The notes under the pieces: model-generated | Databases searched by the model: none | Told to the model about the DNA's origin: nothing | The model's input: only the letters and a program-made list of their open reading frames with translations | Made by a program: the position numbers and the translations under genes | IMG/VR virus record: IMGVR_UViG_3300013104_000002 | Span: 62,001-126,000 of that record | Direction: 5' to 3' (one strand) | Length of the DNA: 64,000 nucleotides | Source of the DNA: a virus | In this document: piece by piece, positions 26,541 through 34,310 of the stretch | How positions within the stretch are numbered: position 1 is the stretch's first letter | How the letters are laid out: each line of letters begins with the position of its first letter

Positions 26541-26847
26541 GCACAGTCCTACTGAAAATGATGTTTATATAGGTAGAGGCAGTATTTTGGGAAATATCTT
26601 TACTTCAATACAAGACAGGAAAACTAAAGCAGAGTTTGTTTGTAAATCGGTAGAAGAAAGTATAGAAAAGCATAAACAAAAATTGTTAAAAGATATTGAA
26701 AACAAAAATTCTGATATATGTACAGAACTAAATAGGATATACAAATTATCTTTAAAACAAGATGTAAATTTAGTATGTTTCTGTAAACCTAAAAAATGTC
26801 ATGGAGACACAATTAAAGAAATCATAGAATCAAAAATATATGGATAA
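26515..26847 (+). CDS. DUF4326-family protein
   Basis: A 110-residue protein with DUF4326 features: VVNKYKH near the start, YIGRGSILGN (residues ~18-27), and a C-terminal LVCFCKPKKCHGDTIKEII (Cys/His motif). The family is common in phages and its biochemical function is not established. The Cys-Cys-His set suggests metal or nucleotide binding. Confidence 0.75.
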   Translation: MITVVNKYKHSPTENDVYIGRGSILGNIFTSIQDRKTKAEFVCKSVEESIEKHKQKLLKDIENKNSDICTELNRIYKLSLKQDVNLVCFCKPKKCHGDTIKEIIESKIYG

Positions 26848-27046
26848 TAGGTTACAAAAATTAATTTCAACGCATAGATTAATCTGCGGGGAAGTATTTC
26901 ACGAATTAAACGAACTGAGTAAAATAGATATATCTAAGTTCAATAAAATAGATAAAGAAGATATTGAAAAATCTATTGAAAATTTATCTGAAGAGTTATC
27001 GCTTAGAAAAGCGTTTTTGTCTGATTTGGAAACTTTAATAGACTAA
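26840..27046 (+). CDS. small helical protein
   Basis: A 68-residue acidic protein of two or three helices (IDKEDIEKSIENLSEELSLRK). It overlaps the DUF4326 gene by 8 nt. Function unknown. Confidence 0.55.
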   Translation: MDNRLQKLISTHRLICGEVFHELNELSKIDISKFNKIDKEDIEKSIENLSEELSLRKAFLSDLETLID

Positions 27047-27048
27047 CT

Positions 27049-27306
27049 ATGGATAATTTATTTATTGATGCCGCAGAAGATGCAATAGTAAAACACACAA
27101 GAATTATAGAAGAACTCGAAAATTTGATATCTATTAAAAGAGAAGATTTTAGAATAGTTGATAACCAAACGGAAAAAGAAGTCACTGGTTTAGATTTAAA
27201 AAGTTTTATAGAATTGAACATAATTAAGAAAGCCCGCACAATAAAAGAGAATATGGTAGATATTGAAACTTGTTATAAACAAATGGAACTTTTTAGTAAA
27301 ATTTAA
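27049..27306 (+). CDS. small helical protein
   Basis: An 85-residue, charged, alpha-helical protein (EDAIVKHTRIIEELENLIS). It lies 2 nt after the previous gene and resembles it in composition. Function unknown. Confidence 0.55.
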   Translation: MDNLFIDAAEDAIVKHTRIIEELENLISIKREDFRIVDNQTEKEVTGLDLKSFIELNIIKKARTIKENMVDIETCYKQMELFSKI

Positions 27307-27311
27307 AAATC

Positions 27312-27500
27312 ATGATGCACGTAAACGAATTAACATTTGAAGGAGAAACCCCTTGGATAAAAGCTATGAATGAGTCTAATTATTATTGGACAAAATATTG
27401 CGACGAAAGTCTAAGTAAAGAAGAGCAACATAAAAACTTTACTTTATGGCAAGATATTAGAATGGATATTGAGATGGGACTTTATGGTAATAATTCATAA
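27312..27500 (+). CDS. small hypothetical protein
   Basis: A 62-residue acidic protein with several Trp (GETPWIKAMNESNYYW, TLWQDIRMD). A second Met follows the first immediately. Function unknown. Confidence 0.5.
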   Translation: MMHVNELTFEGETPWIKAMNESNYYWTKYCDESLSKEEQHKNFTLWQDIRMDIEMGLYGNNS

Positions 27501-27504
27501 CTTA

Positions 27505-27741
27505 ATGGGATATTGGAATTACAGAATATTAGTAGATATTTATTATAATGAAGAGTTTTTTCAAATCCATGAAGTTTATTATGATGATGAAGGTAAGGTA
27601 AATGGATATGGAGAAAATTCTGTTTCAATTTATACAGAGGAAGGATTAGATGGAGTTAAGTGGCAATTAGATATGATGAATAAAGCATTGGATAAACCAA
27701 TTTTATGGGGAGGTGAAAGATTTCCAGAAGAATATAATTAA
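27505..27741 (+). CDS. phage protein of the WNYR/HEVYYD type
   Basis: Read from the ATG 4 nt after the previous stop this is 78 residues; an upstream TTG in frame would overlap the neighbour. The pattern GYWNYRILVDIYYNEEFF followed by IHEVYYDDEGKV recurs in small uncharacterised phage and prophage proteins. Function unknown. Confidence 0.65.
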   Translation: MGYWNYRILVDIYYNEEFFQIHEVYYDDEGKVNGYGENSVSIYTEEGLDGVKWQLDMMNKALDKPILWGGERFPEEYN

Positions 27742-27747
27742 TTTACT

Positions 27748-27984
27748 ATGCCAGCCAAAAATAAAGAAACAGGAGAAAAACTACTTATACGTAATTTTAA
27801 AGATGGCAGTAGCCACTTCTGGTGTGGATTTGCACATTTTTATCTAGATGAAAACAATAATCTTTTATGGGCATCTGGAGAACAAGATAATCCACAGTAC
27901 AGAACTGCTATGGAAGCATATATAAAACGCAATAAGAAGAGTTTTAAGCCACGTTTACAAGTTATTGAGGTTGATTATAGGTAA
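27748..27984 (+). CDS. small hypothetical protein ending before an in-frame ORF
   Basis: A 78-residue basic protein with SHFWCGFAHFYLDENN in the centre. Its TAA stop (27982-27984) is followed without a frame change by another 45 sense codons with recognisable similarity (next entry). Either the two were once one gene or the second has a non-standard start. Confidence 0.55.
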   Translation: MPAKNKETGEKLLIRNFKDGSSHFWCGFAHFYLDENNNLLWASGEQDNPQYRTAMEAYIKRNKKSFKPRLQVIEVDYR

Positions 27985-28122
27985 GTTATTCCTTTTGGAG
28001 CTGATAAAGGTAAACGAGTTGATGAGGTAGAGAAAAAGCTGTTAAAATGGATGTTACAAAAATATACATTCAAACCTGGCGAAGAAAAACTAAAAGAAGA
28101 GATAATAAGATATTTAAAATGA
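27985..28122 (+). pseudogene. DUF3820-like ORF without a standard start, in frame with the preceding gene
   Basis: 45 codons with the DUF3820-type pattern PFGADKGKRVDEV followed by LLKWMLQKYTF; family members usually begin mpFGkykGk near the N-terminus. It is in the same frame as 27748-27984 across a single TAA. The nearest possible start is ATT at 27988. Its stop overlaps the next ATG as ATGA, which suggests real translation. It could be a nonsense-split gene, a readthrough product or an ORF with a rare start. Confidence 0.45.
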
Positions 28123-28310
28123 TAGCAACAAAATGTAAAAAGTGCCAACAAATAGGATATTGTGTTTGTAGATTTTCGGCAAAAATAGTTAAAACAGAAG
28201 ATATTAAAGAACTAAAACAAATACTTTACGAATATTCAGGATATTCTTTTGACAGAATACTAAAAGAATGGAGTGATAATTTAAGTGTATATTCTCAAAT
28301 AAATGATTAA
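28119..28310 (+). CDS. small putative zinc-binding protein
   Basis: 63 residues from the MIATKC start, which overlaps the upstream stop as ATGA. An earlier in-frame ATG (28047) would run through the DUF3820-like ORF and is less likely. The motif CKKCQQIGYCVC predicts a small zinc knuckle. The remainder is helical. Confidence 0.6.
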   Translation: MIATKCKKCQQIGYCVCRFSAKIVKTEDIKELKQILYEYSGYSFDRILKEWSDNLSVYSQIND

Positions 28311-28312
28311 AA

Positions 28313-28498
28313 ATGAAAATAGAAATTACAGAAGATAAAAGTAATAAAATGATTTCAATATATGTATTAGACAAGTGTTTATTTGAAGGAAATTACTGGG
28401 ATTTTGATAGAAGTGGAAAAGGATTTAAAAAACTTTTTGAAAGTGCGGGAATAAAAGTTGAAATAGAAGAAAAACCATATGAAGAGTGGTATGATTAG
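28313..28498 (+). CDS. small hypothetical protein
   Basis: A 61-residue protein of alternating strands (KIEITEDKSNKMISIYVLDKC) and one helix. It overlaps the HNH gene by 8 nt. Function unknown. Confidence 0.5.
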   Translation: MKIEITEDKSNKMISIYVLDKCLFEGNYWDFDRSGKGFKKLFESAGIKVEIEEKPYEEWYD

Positions 28499-28874
28499 AA
28501 AATATAGTAAAAAAGGATTAGAAAAACGTAAAGAAGAGCGAAAAGACTTTCCAGAATTTTTTCAGAAGCATATTGAAATAGCAAAAAATAAATTTTGCGA
28601 AGAATGTGGAGAAAAATTAAAAGGAAATTCCAGCGAAATAGCCCACATACTTCCAAAATCTTATTATAAGTCTATAAGTACTAACGATAATAATATAATT
28701 TATTTATGCGGAATTTATTCAGAAAACCAATGCCATACAAATTTCGATAATTACGATGAAAAAAAATTCAAAAAAATGCATTGTTATTCAAAAATAAGTA
28801 GTATCTTTACAGAATTAGAAAAAGAAATTACAGAAAAAATAACTTATAAAACCTACGATAGGTATACAGATTAA
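28491..28874 (+). CDS. HNH-type nuclease
   Basis: 127 residues from the ATG overlapping the upstream stop; a Met four codons earlier is possible. The motif FCEECGEKLKG gives a CxxC pair, AHILPKSYYKS the conserved His, and IIYLCGIYSENQCHTNFD the Asn/Cys/His end, matching a zinc-stabilised HNH fold as in NinG-like or free-standing nucleases. It precedes the RecA-like gene by 2 nt, so a recombination role is possible. Confidence 0.75.
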   Translation: MIRKYSKKGLEKRKEERKDFPEFFQKHIEIAKNKFCEECGEKLKGNSSEIAHILPKSYYKSISTNDNNIIYLCGIYSENQCHTNFDNYDEKKFKKMHCYSKISSIFTELEKEITEKITYKTYDRYTD

Positions 28875-28876
28875 AT

Positions 28877-29854
28877 ATGGCTACATTAGAGGAAACACTT
28901 AAAAAACTGAATAAAAATAAAAAAGAAGAAGATAAAATCGACAGACTTGGAGATAAAATTATTATAAGCACTAAAACTTCTACTGGAAGCCCTTATTTAG
29001 ATTACCTAACTGGTGGTGGTTTTGCGAATGGTGGATATAACCATATTATTGCTTCTGGTGGTGTAGGTAAAAGTTCAATATCCTTATTAGCATGTAAAGA
29101 TACAATTGAGAGGCGAAAAAAAGTTGCTGTATATTTCGATGCTGAGGGAACATTAAATGAGTCGTATTTTCAAAGAATGAATGTAAATAAAGAAAATTTC
29201 ATTCATATTAAAGGCAGAAATCTTGAAGATATGTTAGATCAAGCAGAAGCATTTGCACAAACAGATGAAGTAGGGATAATTGTATTTGATTCAATCCCTA
29301 TTTTTGTACCTACAGCAGTCCAAGAAAAATCTGCATCAGAAAACAGTATAGGAAATGCTGCTAAAAGATACACGGAACGCATGCCTATTGTTGAAGGATT
29401 TGCAATGAACAGAGATATATGTCTTTTAGGATTAACTAGTTATAAGCTTAACCCAGGCGCAATGGGTTCTGACCCGCGCACACTACCAAGGGGTGAATGG
29501 CAAAAAACTATGGCAAACGTTACTTTAGATTTAACTAAAAAAGAAATGCTAAAAGACGATAAAAAGAATATCGTTGGGCATATTGTAGATGTAAGGGTTA
29601 AAAAAAGTAAAAATAGTGCTTATGATCCAAAAGCAGTTTTTAATATAAATTTTTATAATGATGGAGGATTTAATGAAATCGATGAATATGCTCAAATATT
29701 TACTGAATTAGAAATTGCTAAATCAGGAGGAGCTTGGATTAGTTTTCCAGATAGATTTAGTGAAGAAAAGAAAGTAAACGGCTTAGCAAAATTTATAGAG
29801 TATTTAAAGGCAAATCCAGAAGATTTTGAATTTCTAAAACAACAAGTAGTATGA
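28877..29854 (+). CDS. RecA-like recombinase
   Basis: A 325-residue protein: Walker A ASGGVGKSS (59-67), a DAEGTLNESYF segment like the RecA DxExxxd motif (88-98), and Walker B VGIIVFDSI (132-140). GLTSYKLNPGAMGSDPRTLPRG matches the L1/L2 strand region where RecA binds DNA. Length is close to RecA/UvsX, without a clear N-terminal polymerisation extension. It would form nucleoprotein filaments in phage recombination or recombination-dependent replication. Neighbours are an HNH nuclease upstream and a helical partner overlapping by 4 nt downstream. Confidence 0.85.
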   Translation: MATLEETLKKLNKNKKEEDKIDRLGDKIIISTKTSTGSPYLDYLTGGGFANGGYNHIIASGGVGKSSISLLACKDTIERRKKVAVYFDAEGTLNESYFQRMNVNKENFIHIKGRNLEDMLDQAEAFAQTDEVGIIVFDSIPIFVPTAVQEKSASENSIGNAAKRYTERMPIVEGFAMNRDICLLGLTSYKLNPGAMGSDPRTLPRGEWQKTMANVTLDLTKKEMLKDDKKNIVGHIVDVRVKKSKNSAYDPKAVFNINFYNDGGFNEIDEYAQIFTELEIAKSGGAWISFPDRFSEEKKVNGLAKFIEYLKANPEDFEFLKQQVV

Positions 29855-30279
29855 GACCTTTAGAAGATATATTAAACGATTACGAAGAATTAAGAGAATC
29901 TTATAGAAATTTTACCAGAACAGGAGATAGTAACAAAAATAGTCTTATAGAATTTCAGGGAAGATTTATAGATATTAAAGCTGATCTAAAATATTGGAGA
30001 GTTAAATATACTCATGAATGGACTAGAAGGGACGACAAAGCTGCCACAGCGATCAAATTTAGAATAGCAGTTGCTATGACCAGAGGAGAGTACCCAACAG
30101 GAGACGAAGAAACTAAATTACCTACGATTACTAATGCTGAAAAATTAGCCAGTGGCTCTAAAGAATACAGAGAATTTGTGGAACAAAGAGGTTTTTATAA
30201 AGAATCTTTGACAAATTTAAGTGACACTAGAGAAGATATTAATTCGTATATTAACGAGATAAAAGACAGATTAAAATAA
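29851..30279 (+). CDS. helical partner protein of the RecA-like recombinase
   Basis: A 142-residue charged helical protein. Its ATG overlaps the recombinase stop by 4 nt, implying coupled translation. GRFIDIKADLKYWRVKYTHEWTRRDDKAATAIKFR is dense in aromatic and basic residues. A loader or mediator is an attractive guess; no family is recognised. Confidence 0.6.
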   Translation: MRPLEDILNDYEELRESYRNFTRTGDSNKNSLIEFQGRFIDIKADLKYWRVKYTHEWTRRDDKAATAIKFRIAVAMTRGEYPTGDEETKLPTITNAEKLASGSKEYREFVEQRGFYKESLTNLSDTREDINSYINEIKDRLK

Positions 30280-30281
30280 AT

Positions 30282-30647
30282 ATGTTACACATAATCTACA
30301 TATATGTAATAATTAATAGTTTTATAACTTCTAATTACTTATTTGACAGTTTCAATGATGATGGATTCTTAAAGAAGATACTTATTTTTCTGTTTTTATT
30401 CTTTTTTGGAGCGATTTTTATACTGTTATACTTAATTTTTCAAATCCCTATTTTTGAGTGGTTAAAAAATGAAATTAAATTTATATATCATTTTTATTTA
30501 AGTGACTATTGGAAAAATGCGATAGAAAATAATGAAGAAAGAAGTAAAGAATCAGTACTAGAAATATTAAGTACTTTTGCAAAAAATAGTAATAAACAAA
30601 GCAAAAGACATAACAGATTAATACAGAATAGGTATGAGCAGATTTAA
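30282..30647 (+). CDS. membrane protein
   Basis: 121 residues with an N-terminal hydrophobic stretch (~2-18), a strong transmembrane segment (~29-58, mostly Ile, Leu and Phe) and a charged cytoplasmic tail from residue ~80. Function unknown. Confidence 0.55.
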   Translation: MLHIIYIYVIINSFITSNYLFDSFNDDGFLKKILIFLFLFFFGAIFILLYLIFQIPIFEWLKNEIKFIYHFYLSDYWKNAIENNEERSKESVLEILSTFAKNSNKQSKRHNRLIQNRYEQI

Positions 30648-30792
30648 ATGGTATAGAAAATTATTAGGAGGAACTTGGTACAAACATGAAAATACCTTTC
30701 AGTTACCAGGTTTAATATTTGATTATTTTTGGGCTAGATACAATGAATTAAATAGATATACAAAAGTAATAGATATAGAAGAATGGCAATAA
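30634..30792 (+). CDS. small basic aromatic protein
   Basis: A 52-residue ORF with ATG at 30634, overlapping the previous stop by 14 nt and the next gene by 10 nt. It is rich in Trp and Tyr (FKWYRKLLGGTWYKHEN). Tight overlaps on both sides support its being real. Confidence 0.55.
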   Translation: MSRFKWYRKLLGGTWYKHENTFQLPGLIFDYFWARYNELNRYTKVIDIEEWQ

Positions 30793-31205
30793 AAAAGAAT
30801 AAGATTATACATTGGAAATACGGAAATGAAATTATAGATGATATTTGTAAAACTCCAGAAGGAAGTATCTCTTTTATTTATAGAATTACTTTAGAAGATG
30901 GTAGATACTATTTAGGCAGAAAGACAATGAAAAAGCCTAATTATACTAGCGGTAAGATGAAAGGACAATGTAAAGGCGAGTATAGCTGGCGTAGTTATAC
31001 AGGGTCTTCAAAAGAACTAACTGCACTAATTAAATCTGGAATAAAGTATGAAAAAGAAATTCTAAAATTTTGCTATTCAAAAGCTGAAACTACTTATGAA
31101 GAAACAAAAACCATACTTTGTTCAGGAGCTTTAACAGATCCTAACTGTTTTAATTTTTGGATAAAAGCTACAGTATACTCGAAACACTTAAAAGAAAACA
31201 GTTAA
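30783..31205 (+). CDS. GIY-YIG-like endonuclease, T4 Seg type
   Basis: A 140-residue protein with FIYRITLEDGRYYLGRK (GIY- and YIG-like strands, residues ~31-47) and WRSYTGSSKELTALIKSG, the motif seen in many small phage GIY-YIG proteins, followed by EKEILKFCYSKAETTYEE with the conserved Glu region. Probably a free-standing homing or DNA-processing endonuclease without a separate DNA-binding domain. Confidence 0.75.
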   Translation: MAIKKNKIIHWKYGNEIIDDICKTPEGSISFIYRITLEDGRYYLGRKTMKKPNYTSGKMKGQCKGEYSWRSYTGSSKELTALIKSGIKYEKEILKFCYSKAETTYEETKTILCSGALTDPNCFNFWIKATVYSKHLKENS

Positions 31206-31206
31206 T

Positions 31207-31674
31207 ATGAACTACGATAGTAAAGCAGATACATTAGAGCATATTAAAAGAGTAAGTGAATTACTAGGAGAATGTGCAATAAAATTAATAAAAAGAGCAT
31301 CATTACATGATAATTCAAAATTAGAAAGCCCAGAAAAAGAAGGTTTTGATAAAATGACCCCTATTTTAAAGAATTTAGTTTTTGGCACACCTGAATATAC
31401 AGGATCTCTAAAAGAGCTTGAAGTAACCCTAGAGCATCATTATGCAAATAACAGCCATCATCCACAGCATTATAAAAACGGAGTAAATGGAATGGATTTG
31501 TTTGATGTCATAGAAATGTTTATGGACTGGAAAGCAGCAGGAGAAAGGAATAAGAATGGAGATATTTATAAGTCAATTTTAATTAATAAAGATAGATTTA
31601 ATATTTCTGAACAGTTATGTGATATTTTTAAAAATACAGCCGATAATTTAGATTGGTATTTTGTAGAAAAATAA
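31207..31674 (+). CDS. DUF5662-family protein
   Basis: A 155-residue protein opening DTLEHIKRVSELLGECA, followed by RASLHDNSKLESPEKEGF, TLEHHYANNSHHPQHY and MDLFDVIEMFMDWKAA. Spaced His and Asp residues (HD, EHH, HHPQHY) are the DUF5662 hallmark and suggest an HD-like metal site. The family is widespread in phages. A nucleotide or phosphate hydrolase activity is inferred from the HD-like pattern only. Confidence 0.75.
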   Translation: MNYDSKADTLEHIKRVSELLGECAIKLIKRASLHDNSKLESPEKEGFDKMTPILKNLVFGTPEYTGSLKELEVTLEHHYANNSHHPQHYKNGVNGMDLFDVIEMFMDWKAAGERNKNGDIYKSILINKDRFNISEQLCDIFKNTADNLDWYFVEK

Positions 31675-31686
31675 ATTAAAAAAGTC

Positions 31687-31717
31687 TTGCGTATATCAAA
31701 TAAATTCCCTAAGTTTA
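31687..31717 (+). promoter_or_regulatory. promoter of phoH
   Basis: TTG (31687-31689), 20 nt, TAAGTTTA (31710-31717): one mismatch in the last base of the -7 box. It is 23 nt upstream of the phoH ATG. Confidence 0.65.
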
Positions 31718-31739
31718 CAGTAATAAATAAAATATCAAA

Positions 31740-32444
31740 ATGAGAGAGTTAAAAAATGACATTCATTACAAAATCACTTTAGACGAAGATCAAAAATTAG
31801 TTAAATCTGATATTTATGATAAAGAAATTGTTGTGATTTCAGGAAGAGCAGGATCAGGTAAAAGTTTAGTAGTTGCACAAACGGTACTTGATTTAATTTT
31901 TAAAGGATACGTAGATAAGGTGTATGTAACCCGTGCAGCAGTTGAGGTTGGTAAAAGTTTAGGATTTCTTCCTGGTGAGCTTTCTTCAAAATTCGATCCC
32001 TATATTGAGGCATTTAGAGATAATTTATATGCGTGTTATGATAAGAATAAAGTTGATAAGCATCTTACTCATCTAAGTGGAGGTGAAGAAAATAAAGACA
32101 AAAATGCTAATAAAACTACAGTTGCAAAAATTGAAGGTATACCAACACAATATATCCGAGGAAAAACAATAGGGAACAGAGAGGTATTAGTAATAGAAGA
32201 AGGTCAAAATTTAACTGAGTTTGAAATGGAGGCTTTATTAACTCGCCTAGGAAAAGGAGGTAGAATTGTAATTAATGGAGATAATGCACAAAAAGATATC
32301 AGAGAAACTTATACTGGATTAGATTTTGCTATAGAATTAGCTAAAAATATTGAAGGCATTGCTTATCATAAATTGAAATCAAATCACAGGTCAGATTTAG
32401 TTGGTAAAATACTAGATTATAAATATAATAAAGTTTCTAAATAA
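31740..32444 (+). CDS. phoH: PhoH-like ATPase
   Basis: A 234-residue protein with Walker A SGRAGSGKS (34-42), then VYVTRAAVEVGKSLGFLPGE, the PhoH signature around the TRP-like loop, and a Walker B region VLVIEEGQNLT. A late RIVINGDNAQKD and SNHRSDLVGKI segment resembles helicase motifs. PhoH proteins are RNA-associated ATPases common in phages; their role in infection is unsettled. A ~500-nt non-coding transcription unit follows immediately, so a functional link to RNA is worth considering. Confidence 0.9.
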   Translation: MRELKNDIHYKITLDEDQKLVKSDIYDKEIVVISGRAGSGKSLVVAQTVLDLIFKGYVDKVYVTRAAVEVGKSLGFLPGELSSKFDPYIEAFRDNLYACYDKNKVDKHLTHLSGGEENKDKNANKTTVAKIEGIPTQYIRGKTIGNREVLVIEEGQNLTEFEMEALLTRLGKGGRIVINGDNAQKDIRETYTGLDFAIELAKNIEGIAYHKLKSNHRSDLVGKILDYKYNKVSK

Positions 32445-32448
32445 ATAT

Positions 32449-32479
32449 TTGCATAATTAAAATAAAAGTATTATATTTG
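32449..32479 (+). promoter_or_regulatory. promoter of the non-coding RNA
   Basis: TTG (32449-32451), 20 nt, TATATTTG (32472-32479): a perfect match, starting 5 nt after the phoH stop. Confidence 0.85.
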
Positions 32480-32485
32480 CAGTAT

Positions 32486-32980
32486 AAAGATTGAGAAAAT
32501 AAAGTGTGGCTCTTATAGATTAGTTGCGGGTTGATCAGTGTTCCGCGTAAAAAATTAACGAGTCGGCGCAAGTTTAGCTTAGAAATAAGTTCCAAGTATC
32601 ACGAAGGCTGGATTAAATAAACTAAAAAACTCTAACCATAATCAATTTTTAACAGAAACAGAAGTTGCCCCAAAATAAATATTCGTAACGTTAAATCGTA
32701 ATAGGCGCACGAAGGAGTTATTCCGCGATATTTATCTTCTGTTTTTATTATTTTGCGCGAAATCTAAAAAATATAAAGATCAAGCAGTTGTATATATTTC
32801 AGAATTAGGATCGTAATTACGCAACTTAAAATAAGTAATTCAAAGAAGACTATGAGTTTTTGACGGTTGAGCCTTTAAAACTGTTCCCTTCCTGCCGATG
32901 AGAATGGCTTATTTGGGTTAAAATAATAAAATAACGTATAGAAAGTAAGGGAGTGAAAAGCTTGAAAGTAGCTCCCTTTT
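32486..32980 (+). ncRNA. large structured non-coding RNA candidate (~490 nt)
   Basis: The region lies between a perfect promoter and an intrinsic terminator and has no convincing ORF. Helices I can see: 32654-32664 with 32736-32746 (11 bp, one G-U), stacked directly on 32675-32682 with 32728-32735 (8 bp); a hairpin 32576-32591 capped by GAAA (GNRA loop); GCGG/CCGC around 32526-32545; and paired AATTAC/GTAATT further on. It is locally richer in G and C than its surroundings. It could be a phage ornate RNA of the ROOL/GOLLD kind in concept, though no class is recognised. Confidence 0.65.
32947..32980 (+). terminator. intrinsic terminator of the non-coding RNA
   Basis: AAGGGAG (32947-32953) pairs with CTCCCTT (32972-32978) followed by Us. 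It lies 13 nt before the next start codon. Confidence 0.75.
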
Positions 32981-32992
32981 AAATTAAAAATT

Positions 32993-33136
32993 ATGACAAA
33001 ATTCACTAAAGGCTTCACTTATTTTTATAATGGTCGGAAATTAAAAGATTTCGATGAGTGGGAAAAATATTTTAAGAAAGCTCCAACAACAGTAACTACA
33101 ATAATTAAAAACCTAGAAGTGCATTTATATGATTAA
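32993..33136 (+). CDS. small hypothetical protein
   Basis: A 47-residue basic ORF (MTKFTKGFTYFYNGRKLKD). It overlaps the next ATG as ATGATTAA, which supports translation. Function unknown. Confidence 0.5.
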   Translation: MTKFTKGFTYFYNGRKLKDFDEWEKYFKKAPTTVTTIIKNLEVHLYD

Positions 33137-33623
33137 TTTTACAGAAAGTAATACAGGAGGAATAATTTTTATTTCAAATTTAGGTTTTTCCACAGAACAA
33201 AGTAAAAAAGAACAAGAAATGGGACACCGATTATATGATGAAGCCAGAGAGCAACAAAATAAAATACAATATAAAAACTACTTAACTTCTAAAGAATTAA
33301 GTGACATGGAAGAAGTAAAAGAAACAGGAGTAAAACTAAACCAAGGAAAACCAGAACTATCTTTGTTATTTAAACAGTTCCCAAAAGCTTTAGAGGCAAT
33401 TGCTAAATGTTCCGAATATGGTCATACTAAATATAAAGAAACAGATACAGATTATTTGAATTTTAAGCGTGTTCCAGGAGGAAGTAAAGCCTATGCAGAT
33501 GCTGGATTAAGGCACAGACTTTTTAAGGAAGGAACAACAGATTTAGATAGTCAATTACCACATTCTTTCCATACTGCATGGAATGCTTTGGCGGAGTTAG
33601 AACTTATACTAGAAAATAAATAA
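33129..33623 (+). CDS. dATP/dGTP diphosphohydrolase-like protein (DUF5664)
   Basis: A 164-residue protein. From residue ~58: VKLNQGKPELSLLFKQFPKALEAIAKCSEYGHTKY, then NFKRV, AYADAGLRHRLFKEGTTDLDSQLPH and HTAWNALAELELI. This is the DUF5664 / dGTP-diphosphohydrolase N-terminal pattern (K..qGKP, G..KY, RH, PH..H..WN). Related enzymes such as cyanophage MazZ adjust purine dNTP pools, for instance with 2-aminoadenine DNA. No PurZ or DatZ partner is visible here, so a base-modification link is unproven. The first ~50 residues may be an extension; a downstream Met is possible. Confidence 0.7.
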   Translation: MINFTESNTGGIIFISNLGFSTEQSKKEQEMGHRLYDEAREQQNKIQYKNYLTSKELSDMEEVKETGVKLNQGKPELSLLFKQFPKALEAIAKCSEYGHTKYKETDTDYLNFKRVPGGSKAYADAGLRHRLFKEGTTDLDSQLPHSFHTAWNALAELELILENK

Positions 33624-33631
33624 AATTAATT

Positions 33632-33790
33632 ATGAGACTAAAAGTCCATCTAATATCACAATCTAAGCCTGTAGAGCATATAGAAGTTATAAATACATAT
33701 ATAAAATCAGGTATGTATTGTATTTTATTACCTAATGAAGAGGTATATAAATATCCAATGATAAATATATTTAGAGTAATTGAAAATTAA
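33632..33790 (+). CDS. small hypothetical protein
   Basis: A 52-residue ORF with alternating hydrophobic strands (MRLKVHLISQSKPVEH, YCILLPNEEVYKYP). It is 8 nt after the previous stop. Function unknown. Confidence 0.45.
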   Translation: MRLKVHLISQSKPVEHIEVINTYIKSGMYCILLPNEEVYKYPMINIFRVIEN

Positions 33791-33799
33791 TAAAAAAGA

Positions 33800-34273
33800 A
33801 TGACAAAAATTAAACTATTATATCTAACTAAAGTAGGTATACGACCAAACGAAATCGGCGAAAAAAGAATTCAAAATGCTTTAGAAAAAGAAAAATCAGC
33901 AGGTAAAACAGATGGTATGCCTCTAAGTTTCTATATAGAAAATAATTTAAGACCGCCAGATGATGTTGAAGACGATCAATCAGAGATAGATGAAGACGGA
34001 AATATTACTTTACAAGACCATGAAATGGAGTCATTTTATACTGAAGCTATTCTAAACCTGGAAGATTTCTCTATGGTAGTTGATGATGAAATGGAAGGAG
34101 CAACCGTTTACACTAAATCAGGTGCTTTTATCAATGTTGAACAAGATTCAGATGATGTGCATGCCCAGATAGAGTATTTAAATAGAGGTTGGGCGGAAAG
34201 AGTTAAAGACTGGATTCAACAACAGATAAGAATATATAGATACAGAAAACAACAAAAAAAGTTGCACAAGTAA
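33800..34273 (+). CDS. hypothetical protein
   Basis: A 157-residue protein with a basic N-terminus, a strongly acidic middle (~50-85, DDVEDDQSEIDEDG) and a basic Gln/Arg-rich helical C-terminus. Charge segregation suggests partner or nucleic-acid binding. Its 3' end contains the promoter of the next operon. Confidence 0.55.
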   Translation: MTKIKLLYLTKVGIRPNEIGEKRIQNALEKEKSAGKTDGMPLSFYIENNLRPPDDVEDDQSEIDEDGNITLQDHEMESFYTEAILNLEDFSMVVDDEMEGATVYTKSGAFINVEQDSDDVHAQIEYLNRGWAERVKDWIQQQIRIYRYRKQQKKLHK

Positions 34274-34292
34274 AATAAAAGTAGTATATTTG
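34262..34292 (+). promoter_or_regulatory. promoter of the SSB-like gene cluster
   Basis: TTG (34262-34264), 20 nt, TATATTTG (34285-34292): a perfect match, partly inside the preceding gene. It is 18 nt before the next ATG. Confidence 0.85.
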
Positions 34293-34310
34293 CATTAAAT
34301 AAATATAAAA

